Below, one piece after another: positions 25,372 to 34,730 of a DNA stretch of 64,000 nucleotides (its first letter is position 1; each line of letters begins with the position of its first letter). Source of the stretch: Crocodylus rhombifer. Its lineage: Eukaryota > Chordata > Crocodylia > Crocodylidae. The position numbers were made by a program, and so were the translations under genes. The stretch is from positions 62,001 through 126,000 of the forward strand of contig JAVSML010024569.1 in assembly GCA_038503035.1 (NCBI GenBank), in the 5' to 3' direction. Below the pieces are notes generated by a model, which made no database searches, was not told the origin of the DNA, and was given only the letters and a program-made list of their open reading frames with translations.

Positions 25372-26414
25372 TGTACATATATTCCAACTTCCACTCTTTA
25401 GGATTGAAAGTTTTTTCCTTGCCCTTTTTTGGGGGGCGGGGTTTGTAGCTAGTAGATTTAACTTGAAAGCAGACTGCTAAGCACCAAACACCCATTGAAG
25501 GAGCAGACTGTGGTGGTCAGTAGTTTTCCAGCTTGAGGTGGGCAATAGTTTTCCAGTGAGGTGTGATGATCTCTCCCACCATCAGAGACAACCTCTGGTG
25601 CCTGGATATACACCAAATCAATCCATGGCTTACAGCGGGTTACCTCCGACTCCCACATGTTTCAATATATTGGTACAGATCGAGTAACCTCTCCAAGGAG
25701 CAAAAGCCTGGTTTTCAGAGTTGCCCAAGCTTCAGCATCACCCTTCCGACTTTTCTGACTCATCCACCAGAAAGGTAGAACTTATATGATGTGAGGCCAG
25801 GAAAATTGTAGTAGCTGCTGGAAAGAAGACTGAATAATCACCTAACTGCCTTAGAGGCTCCACTCCAGGTTTTCTGTTCGGGTTTACTCCCTTATCCTTC
25901 ACCTCTTCCAAGGCAATCCACAAAGCAGTGGTTGTGGTTACCGTCATCTTTGTCTGCCAGCTTTACCAGTGAGAAATATCCTCTTCTGCCATAGCTGCCA
26001 TTGTGATGATCAGAGGACAGCTCTTAATGACAAGAACTGTCCCCCCTTACTAAAGTTCATCCCACTGGTGAAAGCAGTTGCCCAAGGTGCAGCATGTGGA
26101 GCCATCAGTAAGAATTGGATGCAAGAGAGGACCAGTAATCCCAAACCACCTTAACAAGGTGTCACCATTTGAGATACACAGGTTCTTCCCCTCCTCAAAC
26201 ACCCCATGTACCTGTTAGTACCTGTAATGACAGGTACAAAAACTAAATGCTCCATAATTGGCACTACTGCACATTAGCCCCACTGCATGCTTTTTTGTGA
26301 TGCTAATGCATAGTAGATTAATTCTACTGTGCATTAGCACAGGTTTTGCCTGCTGCACTAATGTGCAGTAGAATTAGTCTATTGTACTTCTAGCACTTTG
26401 TGCAGACGCGCCCA

Positions 26415-27245
26415 CTGAGACTTGTTTGCTTACTACTTAATTAAGAACATACACTGAATCAGTGGCAGTGCTGGAAACAAATTCATGACTTGTGACTGCC
26501 AACTCCCTTTTATCACTAGCATATTTTCACTTCCTTTGATAGAGGTGTGGAATTTACCTCTCATCTAAAATCCTTAGCAGCGTCAGCATGCAGCTGATTC
26601 TCAACCACCTCATATACTTTGTAGGCCGCATTTGGTTGTTGGTCCATAGTTTGTTCAATTTTCTTTAGATCATATTCATACATACAAAACACAATTTATT
26701 TTGCCTAAAACTCATCTCACATGTATTTTAATTGCATATGTATGAGTCTGCGCATATGCAACTTACTCATTTTTCATCCAATGTTTTAGCTTTTTCACTT
26801 CTATCACTATATCCATCCCTTTACATCATGATCATTATATAGCAATAAGGATGGTAGTAATATGTAGGAAAGTAGGTAGGCCTACAGGGCCTTAAGAAAC
26901 ATCTAACAATAAGTAAAATACTTATAGGGACTCTACAAATGCAAGATATTTCTGGTATTATTAATATTATATTCTAAAATGTGAACTCACAGATCTTATC
27001 TTCATTTTTTACTAGAACACAAGTGACAATACTGCCAGCCACAATGATAAAACACACCCATAGTACATCAGAAAGTACTGTTGGAGGTTCTATTTGTTTT
27101 GAATTTATGGTTGGATCCATGCTCACTAGATTAGGCCAAATGTAAGTATTCTTCTGGGTCATTGCTCCATAGAGCACTTCTGTGCACGAAAGTTTCCCTT
27201 TCTAACTGAAATAAACCCATATGAATGCTCCAGGAAAGACTATGG
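26415..27245. other. AT-rich unassigned DNA
   Basis: No gene or repeat termini seen. The last eight bases, gactatgg, are the left target duplication of the next element. Confidence 0.55.
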
Positions 27246-27693
27246 CAGTGTTTCCCAATATCTGGAACACACTTTTTTCATAAATTAAAATTGGTGGCAC
27301 ACTTCACTCTTACACCTGAAAAAGATACATATACACTTACACATACATTATATACACACACACCTCTTACGCATTGGTGCCCATGGGTCTGATGAGTGTA
27401 TCGGGTCCGTTCAAGGACTGGATCTGGTCCTTGGGCCCAATCCCACTGCATGGAGCCAGCACAGCCAGGACCCAGCCCTAACGCATGGAACTTGGTAATC
27501 TGGCAGCAGAAGAGAGGTAGCTGTATTAATTACTACTACTCCTCCCCCCCCAATGCCAAATTTATGGCTCCATAGGGAGATTACCTGATTTCACAGGCTG
27601 GATCTGCTACCAATAAAGTATAATTTTTGTAGCATACTTCTGCTGCTTTCACAGCACACTAGTGTGCCACAAGACACCCTTTGGGAATCACTG
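27246..27693. mobile_element. 448-bp hAT-like non-autonomous element with 8-bp TSD
   Basis: The left end cagtgtttcccaa and the right end ttgggaatcactg are inverted repeats with one mismatch over 13 bases, of the CAGTGNTTCCCAA type common to vertebrate hAT elements. The flanks gactatgg (27238-27245) and ggctatgg (27694-27701) match at 7 of 8 bases. The internal phrases ggcacacttcac and tgtgccacaag are also arranged in inverted fashion just inside the ends. There is no transposase frame. Confidence 0.88.
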
Positions 27694-28211
27694 GGCTATG
27701 GGATAATGATATATTAAAAAAGGCAGGATGCCTGGACTCACAACTGTAAACAATGTTCTCACCTACTCCTTTAGGAAACTGTGTTCCTCATTGCTCTAAA
27801 ATGAAGAACATGCAAGTCAATATTAACTAAAAAGCAACACCACTACACACTGGACATTCATGCAGGGTAAGCTCTAAAATATGTATGCCAAATTCACATT
27901 TACCTTGCATATCACTATCACCCAGCTGCACACATAATGATTGAATGGTAAATAGTTTGCAAGGGGTCCTATTCCATCCTAATTACCAGAGAAACTCTCA
28001 TTTCCTTTGGTGCGCCTTCTCTTCCCGATTTCCTTTAAAGCCTCAGGCATCTACGCTTCAAAAAATACAGAGCAGTTTCTCAAAGAAAGCATGACCAGTG
28101 AATGAAACATTTAGCTAGGGGTACAAGGGAATTACCTAATGCTAAGTTCTATGTGCAATTTTCCTCCTATCACCTAACTCAAGAAGTCTATGGCCCAATG
28201 AGAGGCAAAGC
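27694..28211. other. unassigned DNA
   Basis: No gene or repeat recognised. It lies between the hAT-like element and the CR1 tail fragment. Confidence 0.55.
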
Positions 28212-28265
28212 GCTGCTCGATGATCTCCCAAGGTCCCTTCCAGCCCTAATGTCTATGAAATCTAT
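28212..28265 (+). mobile_element. CR1 3' tail fragment abutting a second CR1
   Basis: ctgctcgatgatctccc, aaggtcccttccagcccta and the tail atgtctatgaaatctatg match the 3' UTR end of the two large CR1 copies in this window. It is directly followed, with no spacer, by internal ORF2 sequence of another CR1 in the same orientation. See the finding on this junction. Confidence 0.85.
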
Positions 28266-30398
28266 GACCTGGTACTGGCTACAGGGGATGACCTAATCAG
28301 CGACCCAGTGATCGATGGGAAGCTGGGTGACAGTGGCCATGAGCTGATCACCTTCACCATCTGCCGTAAAGCTGGCAAGTCAGTCAGCGACACAGAAGTC
28401 CTTGACTTCAGAAAAGTCGACTTTGACAAGCTCAGGTGGCTTGTCAATCAGGCCCTAAGGGACCATGACCCCAGGGAGATGGGAGTTCCGGAAGAGTGGT
28501 TGCTCCTCAAGGGAGTGATCCTCCATGCACAAGCTAAGTCTATTCCATCTTGGAGGAAAGGCAGCAAGAGGGCACAGCAGCCCCCCTGGCTCTCCAGGCA
28601 CCTCCTGAGGCTAAAAAGAAAGGCCTACAAAGGATGGAAGAAAAGATTCATCTCCAAGGAGGATTATTCTTCATTGGTCCAGTCCAGCAGGGAGCAAACC
28701 AGGGAAGCCAAGGCTGCAACTGAACTCCAACTAGCTTTGAGCATCAAGGACAATAAAAAGTCCTTTTTCAGATATGTGGGGAGCCGGAGGAAAAGCAAGG
28801 GCAATGTTGGACCCCTGCTAAACCAGATGGGGCAACTGACGCCCAGGAAAAAGCCAACCTATTAAATGGGTACTTTGCGTCAGTCTTTCATCAGTCCCAT
28901 GGGACGCCCATGCCCGCTACGGGACAGCGAGGTCCAGGCGAGGGAGATCCCCTGCCCTCCATTAATGCTGACCTCATGAAGGAACACCTTGAGAAGATGC
29001 ATACGTTGAAGTCAGCCGGCCCTGACAATCTGCACCCCAGGGTACTCAAGGAGCTGGCAAGCATCATAGCCCAGTCCCTGGCACGGATCTTTGAAAACTC
29101 CTGGCACTCTGATTAAGTGCCCGAAGACTGGAAGAAGGCCAATGTGGTGCCAATCTTCAAGAAAGGGAGGGAAGTGGATCCGGCTAACTATAGGCCCATC
29201 AGCCTGACTTCTATTCTGGGGAAAGCCTTAGAAAAGTTTATTAAAGAGGCCATCCTTAATGGACTGGCCGATGCCAACATCCTAAGGGATAGCCAGCACG
29301 GGTTTGTTGTTGGTATGTCTTGCTTGACCAATCTCATTTCCTTCTATGACCAGGTGACCTATCACCTGGACAAGGGAAAAGAGATTGATGTCATATATCT
29401 GGACTTCAAAAAAGCCTTCGATCTGGTATCCCATGAACACCTCTTGGCGAAACTGGCCAATTGTGGCCTTGGGTCCATCATGATCCATTGGCTGGGAAAT
29501 TGGCTCCATGGTCGGACCCAGAGGATTGTAATTGATGGCAGTCACTCATCATGATGTCCTGTGACGAGTGGGGTCCCCCATATTGTTCAACATCTTCATT
29601 AATGATGTGGATTTTGGAGTCAGGAGTGGACTGGCCGAGTTCGCCAATGACACCAAACTTTGGGGCAAAACATCCACACCAGGAGACAGGCAGGTGATCC
29701 AGGCTGACCTGGACAAGCTCAGCAAATGGGCGGACAAGAACCTGATGGTGTTTAACACTGAAAAATGCAAGGTTCTCCACTTTGGGAAGAAAAACCTGCA
29801 GCAACCTTATAGGCTTGGCAGTGCTATGCTGACTAGCACTACAGAAGAAAGACTTGGGGGTCATCATTGTGATGCTGGAGCTAGTAAAGCAACCAAAACA
29901 CTGGCTTGCATCCATAGATGCTTCTCAAGCAAATCCCGGGACGTCATTCTCCCCTTATACTCAGCCTTAGTGAGGCCGCAGCTGGAGTACTGCGTCCAGT
30001 TTTGGGCTCCGCAATTCAAAAAGGATGTGGAGAAGCTTGAGAGAGTCCAGAGAAGAGCCACGCTCATGATCAGGGGTCAGGAAAACAGGCTGGGAGCCTT
30101 GGGGCTCTTTAGTCTGGAAAAGCGCAGGCTCAGGGGTGACCTGATGGCCACCTATAAGTTTATCAGGGGTGCTCATCAGGATCTGGGGGAACGACTGTTC
30201 ACCAGAGCCCTGCAAGGGATGACAAGATCGAATGGTCACAAACTCCATGGTGACAGGTTCAGGCTGGACATAAGAAAGAACTTCTTCACTGTCCGAGCCC
30301 CCAAGGTCTGGAACAGCCTGCCATCGGAGGTGGTTCAAGCTCCTACAGCGAACACCTTCAACAGCAAATTGGATGCTTATCTTGCTGGGATCCTATGA
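28266..30398 (+). pseudogene. CR1 ORF2 relic with stops, frameshifts and altered FADD
   Basis: The product would be the endonuclease C-terminus and RT. Lesions relative to copy 1, read directly: a 7-nt deletion near 28841 (frameshift); TAA at 29114-29116; TGA at 29552-29554 replacing a Trp codon; a 20-nt deletion near 29577 that removes the core of motif B (GVPQGS); a 2-nt and a roughly 27-nt deletion near 29852-29868; and an in-frame 15-nt deletion near 30090. Motif A YLDFKKAFD is intact (29396 onward), but motif C reads FAND (AAT at 29646-29648). In the endonuclease end GDSGHEL has Gly where the family usually has Asp before His; whether this is subfamily-wide I cannot tell. Non-functional. 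Confidence 0.92.
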
Positions 30399-30480
30399 CC
30401 CCAGCGACTTCCTGCCCTTTGGGTGGGGGGCTGGACTCAATCTTCCAAGGTCCTTTCCAGCCCTAATGTCTATGAAATCT
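28266..30480 (+). mobile_element. CR1 LINE copy 2, 5'-truncated and broken
   Basis: This copy starts within the C-terminal endonuclease coding text (frame reading DLVLATGDDLISDPV), runs through the RT and ends with the 3' UTR tail atgtctatgaaatcta near 30480. It is highly similar to copy 1 (2925-4976) over their shared length but extends about 270 bp further 5'. It differs by several deletions and stop codons. Part of the 3' UTR (the clatgatctcc-type phrase) is shortened to caatcttccaagg. Confidence 0.95.
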
Positions 30481-31055
30481 AACAGAACGCTGGAGGGGAA
30501 GAAGTGGCAGGGGCCAGACTCCATGTGTTGAAATGGCAAGAGGAGAATTCCCTCACATGTGAGGAAATCGCTACTAGTGTAAGGCTTAGCCCGGGGTAGA
30601 TTCCCTTGTCAATCCTTTCGTGGCTATCCCCATGGAAGGGATGTGGCCAGACAAGGACAGAGTTTCATGAGTTTCAGAATTTCATGTGAAGCAAGGACCT
30701 CTTTCATGTCAGGGATGTCCTTTTATTCAGCTTGTACTGCAGGGGGCACACTGAGATTCTGGTCTATGAATAGGGATCTCTAAGGCATGACCACAATATA
30801 TATATAATAATATTTAGCTGTAGTTAGACAAACACTAAGAAATGGGTACCTACCCATATGCCCTCAGCACCCTTCAGCTTAATCTACCCAACAGATACTT
30901 GCCAGCATTGCCATGGCTAATGGAGATGTAAAAAGAGAACACTCTCCAGCTGTTGTATCGATGCTAGCAACCCTGCTTCCCCTTCTCCCAAAATGCCCCA
31001 CACCTACAGCTCTACCCACTTAGTACCTGTCCTTTAAGGAGGTGTTATAGCTACC
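30481..31055. other. unassigned DNA
   Basis: No gene recognised. It ends with ctacc (31051-31055), the left target duplication of the LTR that follows. Confidence 0.55.
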
Positions 31056-31954
31056 TGTAACAGGGTTCTATCCCGGAGGCATTTGAGACTGCCTGGAGGC
31101 AACCCAAAGTCCCCTGTTATTTTGAATTTGCATCTGGGAACAGTCTCCCCTTCACTTGTCTGCCACATCTTGATGTTTCTTTGGGTTCTCAAAAGGGAGG
31201 CTGTCTCAGGGCTCCCCAGATCTGGCTTTGCTCTCAAACACCTGAAAGTGAGGAGCTTGTGCCTTAAGGGCTACCTACACAGCTCCATACCATCCCTTTA
31301 CTGTGCCCCATGCCTTGCAGGTGTTATACGCATTTTTGTTCCCCCTGTTGGGGTCTCTGCCAACTCAGCTTCCACCCATTTCATGAATCTAACCCATCTA
31401 GCTTAGACCCACTGTGTTGGGCCCAGCTTTGATTTCACTCAACCTTACTCTCGACTCTTGGACCCTGTGTAGCTGTATCCCTGTGGTGCCAGGCTCTCTA
31501 GCCCCTGCAGCTGCATCTCTGTGGGTCATAATAAGATGTTTACGTCACCTATAGCCTCATCCACAAACCACCAATTTAAATGACAACATAAACACTAAGC
31601 CCCTGGGCTATAACAAAGAAAAATAATAGAGGCATTTAGACTGTTTACCCATGGCTCCATGTCTCTGGGTCACTCTGCCTGATGCTCTCCCTTTCAGGGC
31701 CGCTTTCCAGTTTTGTAGAACCTTCAGGAGTCCACACTCTGCCATAGCCTGGGCTACCCGCCATGGCTAGCTCAGCCCAGGGCTTATATAGCTGTGTCCT
31801 GAACTCCCACACAGTCATGGACATCCGCAGTCAGCTGACCGGCCTGCAGGGCTACCCTTTAACCCCTGCTCTGCTAGCAGACTGCGCTCTGAAGACTCGG
31901 GCCTTAAAGGGGCTGCTCAGCTTCCTAGTACCAGGACCAGGGTTCCTTGTTACA
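31056..31954 (-). mobile_element. 899-bp solo LTR (minus), TSD CTACC
   Basis: Read on the minus strand it starts TGTAACAAGG and ends CCCTGTTACA, a 7-bp inverted repeat of LTR type. Perfect 5-bp direct repeats ctacc flank it (31051-31055 and 31955-31959). A TATA-like motif lies about 165 bp from its 5' end. No internal retroelement sequence is next to it. Its first 200 bp share many phrases with the partial LTR at 33407 (gcaggggttaaagg, cagctgactg, ataagccctggg), and its 3' region shares cttgatgtt ... gggaggctg with the LTRs at 47.1 and 60.3 kb. Confidence 0.88.
31784..31791 (-). promoter_or_regulatory. TATA-like box of the minus-strand LTR
   Basis: On the minus strand the text reads ctatataagccctggg. 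The same motif with small changes (ctataagccctggg) sits at the same relative place in the LTR at 33.4 kb. This fits a U3 core promoter. Confidence 0.5.
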
Positions 31955-33406
31955 CTACCCCTGCAGAAAAGCCCTCCTGCCATTGTACTCTGAGCCTCCT
32001 GGGGGGGGAGGAGGGTGTTGTTACAAAGCAACAGCCCCATCTTGCAGGCAAACTGCTATCATCTTAAAAATGTACCACCAATAGTACCCAAGCTGTGCAG
32101 CAATACAATTTGCTATAGCCCATTCCAGTCAGCCAAGTACTTAAAAACCAAAGCTAATGATTTAAAAGATGTCTAGGCAATACTAATGCTTAGATCCTAT
32201 TAATGGAAACTGGGCTTCCATGTCTTTTTGACAGCCTGAAGAAAAATCCCAGGCTAAAATTATAAACACCTCATCAAAATCCTGCTTCACCAAAGTCCAC
32301 TGATGCTGGCTTACACAGTCCACTGGCTGCTCCCAAGACAGCAAACATATTTTACAAAGGCCCAAAACAAGTACTGTAGTTTGATGTCAGCGTTGTCTGT
32401 ATTGTATCACTGACACTTGTACTCTTTTTTTCCCGTCAGTCCTATCATAAGGCTCTCAAGGCCATTCTCCCACATAACATCCTTCACATGGTAAAAAGCA
32501 TAAGGAACACACTGTCAATTTAACTGAAACACGCTGGGGAGATTATATATGTATAAAATCATCCCTTTAGTCCAGTCATTTTGAATCTCTCTTGGTGGAA
32601 AGGAGAAGCACAAGGCAGATGTTACATATATTTTCCTTCCTCCAGAGAACAAGACTCATAATACATGGAGTTGTGAAAAGAAATTTGTTTAAATTATGTA
32701 TTAAAAAAAGTTTGTTTAAAAAAAATGTTCAATCCATTCTAAAAATAAAGGATTTCAATGGTATGGAAACAGAGAAAGCAGCTTCTTCCTCTGCATGAGA
32801 GCAGGCTACAAATGCTATTTTATCAAATGCCTTTTAAAATGGATATTTTGGTAGGAACAGAAGGTTCTAAAGTTGTGTTCATTTGGCAGACCATCTCAGA
32901 GAGACAGCATCAGGACCTGTTTATTTCACAGGAAAATTTCCTATGTATTTAGCAATGAAGCAATAGGGACTGGCTAGGAAAGGTATATGCAAAACAGGAG
33001 GTATACATTGTCCCACAAAGCTGGCAGGGGTAGCAGAATGGAAGTACTTTGATTAATCACATCAATTTCTAACACACTAGTGAAATTACAGTTGGTATGT
33101 ATAACACTAATTTTTGAGATGCAACTTTATCCTAGCGTGGAGAAACTTACACTGGTCTAAGACTATGCATCATGAATCTGCTCAACTATTACTACAGAAT
33201 AAAGTCCACTTACTCTGTATAATGTGTCATCTATCTGCGTTCCATGAACAAGTGCTTTCAGTTCTTCTAGATCAAGCAGATTAAATACTGGACAGGAAGG
33301 GGTTGTGTCTTGTTTCTGCAACTAACTTGCTGGATGACCTATGTAAAAGTCATTTCATTTTCCTCCATGTCAGTTTTCTCATATTTTGAGATACATACTG
33401 CTCACC
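31955..33406. other. unassigned DNA
   Basis: No gene seen. It contains a run of seven A near 32702 and a stretch of eight G near 32002. The open frame at 32592-32798 has no domain character. Confidence 0.55.
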
Positions 33407-33730
33407 TGTAACAACTCTGGCCCTGTTACTGGAGACCAGTACAGCCCTTTTAAGGGCAGAGTTTTTAGACCCTGGAGCAGGGGTTAAAGGACATCCCTGT
33501 AGGCAGATCAGCTGACTGGGGCCTCACATTACCAGGACAGGGCTCAGGCATGAGCTATAAGCCCTGGGATTGAGCCAGTCAAGGAGGGCCAGTCCTGGGA
33601 GATCCTGAATCTACAAGGAGGCTGAAAGAAAGCAGCTCTGCAGGCCTGGGAACAAGAAAGAGCAAGAGACCTTTCAAGTGTGAGTGGCACTTGTTAATCA
33701 GGCAAGTGGCCTTCATTTTTATGTTCAGAC
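33407..33730 (+). mobile_element. partial LTR, same family as 31056-31954
   Basis: It starts TGTAACAACT and follows the 31-kb LTR (in LTR sense) through ctttaagg-like, gcaggggttaaagg, cagctgactg and ctataagccctggg, in the same order and spacing. Similarity fades after about 33700, so the 3' end is not found; the copy may be truncated or may run on to about 34330 in diverged form. No target duplication can be assigned. Confidence 0.68.
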
Positions 33731-34454
33731 TGGTGGCATGGGTTTGGAACTAGAAGGGTGGTTTGGAGCTCCCATTAATATTCTGGGGACACATGCTTGT
33801 CTTGTGCTCTACTAGGGGCAGGTTCAAGGCAGAAAGAGGGCTGGGGCCCAGAAGCCAGGTTTAGAGCAGTGGGCCTGGGCTGTGGGATCAGTGAGAGTAG
33901 AGGGACAGAAGTTGGGGAAGACTAAAACCCCAAGAAAAGGAGGAAGGCCAGCAGTGGCCTGGAGACAAAGGGACAAGCATCCTATCTGATTGGTGACTCA
34001 ATCTGAGGCATGGGGCATGGTGTAGGAAGGTATGGAGCCATGCAATTAACTCTAAAGGCAAAGGACCACTACCACTAGGTGTTCCTTAGAGCAAGACCAG
34101 GCCTGGGAAGCTCTGGGGAAGCCTCTTCTTTATAATGATAAAGGACACCAAGATGTGGCAGGAACGTAGAGAGGAGACTGTTCCCAGAGTGAGCAGGACA
34201 GAAAGGGAATGTTGTGGGCCTCCAGGGGCTTACAGCCACCCCTGGGGATGACATCCTGTAAACCCCTATAAACTGCCTCCAAATTTCCAGATATAAAGCA
34301 GTCTGTGAGTGCAAATGACTACTTGTAATAGGGAGACAAGTTACCCATTGCTGGTTTATGTTGGGGAATCTTTTCTGGAAAGGAAACTTTTCTGCATTCT
34401 CTGCGATCCAAAGTGATTTGTTTAAAAGTACTTATATATTAGGCAAAATGAACC
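33731..34454. other. unassigned DNA, possibly diverged LTR remainder
   Basis: A G-rich plus-strand bias resembling LTR interior text continues to about 34300, but no shared phrases or terminus with the 31-kb LTR were found. Confidence 0.4.
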
Positions 34455-34730
34455 TAGGGCACCGCCTGGGATAACAAGGAGTAATGGCCACAAATTAATT
34501 GAGAGTAGGTTCAGGCATGATATCAGGAGGCATTACTTTATGGTTAGGGGTTCCAGGCTCTGAAATGGGCTCCCAAGGGAGCTGCTTTCCCTTACCTTGG
34601 GGGTCTTCAAGAGAAGGTTGGATAGATATCTGGCTGGGGTATTATGATCCAAGCACTTGTTCCTGCCCAGGGCAGGGGGTCAAACTTGATTATCTGTTCA
34701 GGTCCCTTTTGACCCTAGAAACTATGAAAC
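34455..34730 (+). mobile_element. CR1 LINE 3' fragment
   Basis: It contains the end of CR1 ORF2, with a degenerate RHDIRRHYF-like block followed by LGVFKRRLDRYLAG-like text. The 3' UTR phrases gggcagggggtcaaacttga and caggtcccttttgacccta follow, with the short tail aaactatgaaa. Several substitutions and a frame break show it is old. Confidence 0.85.

Larger units (their letters stand above)
21943..26207 (-). mobile_element. near-full-length RTE-like LINE relic
   Basis: This is a non-LTR retrotransposon on the minus strand with an APE-type endonuclease, an RT and a C-terminal Cys/His motif, spread over several frames by indels and stops. The family resembles proteins annotated in vertebrates as craniofacial development protein 2-like, which are RTE-like LINE products; the clade name is from memory. 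The 3' end on the minus strand is a short (AATG)n tail (cattcattcatt at 21943-21954 on plus), typical of RTE tails. The direct repeat gtacctgt at 21935-21942 and 26208-26215 is a plausible target duplication. A hAT-like element interrupts the LINE at 23932-24173. Confidence 0.78.
21846..26414. mobile_element. TIR DNA element split by a LINE insertion (outer layer of nest)
   Basis: The left part (21846-21942) starts aggcccatctacacattc. The right part (26208-26414) ends cagacgcgccc, whose reverse complement gggcgcgtctg mirrors the left end. Both parts share acctgtaat and gcacatta phrases in inverted arrangement, as expected for a short palindromic element. Joined in concept, the two parts make a non-autonomous element of roughly 300 bp. 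The intervening 4.27 kb is the RTE-like LINE. No clear target duplication of the outer element was found, so its outermost bases are approximate. Confidence 0.68.
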
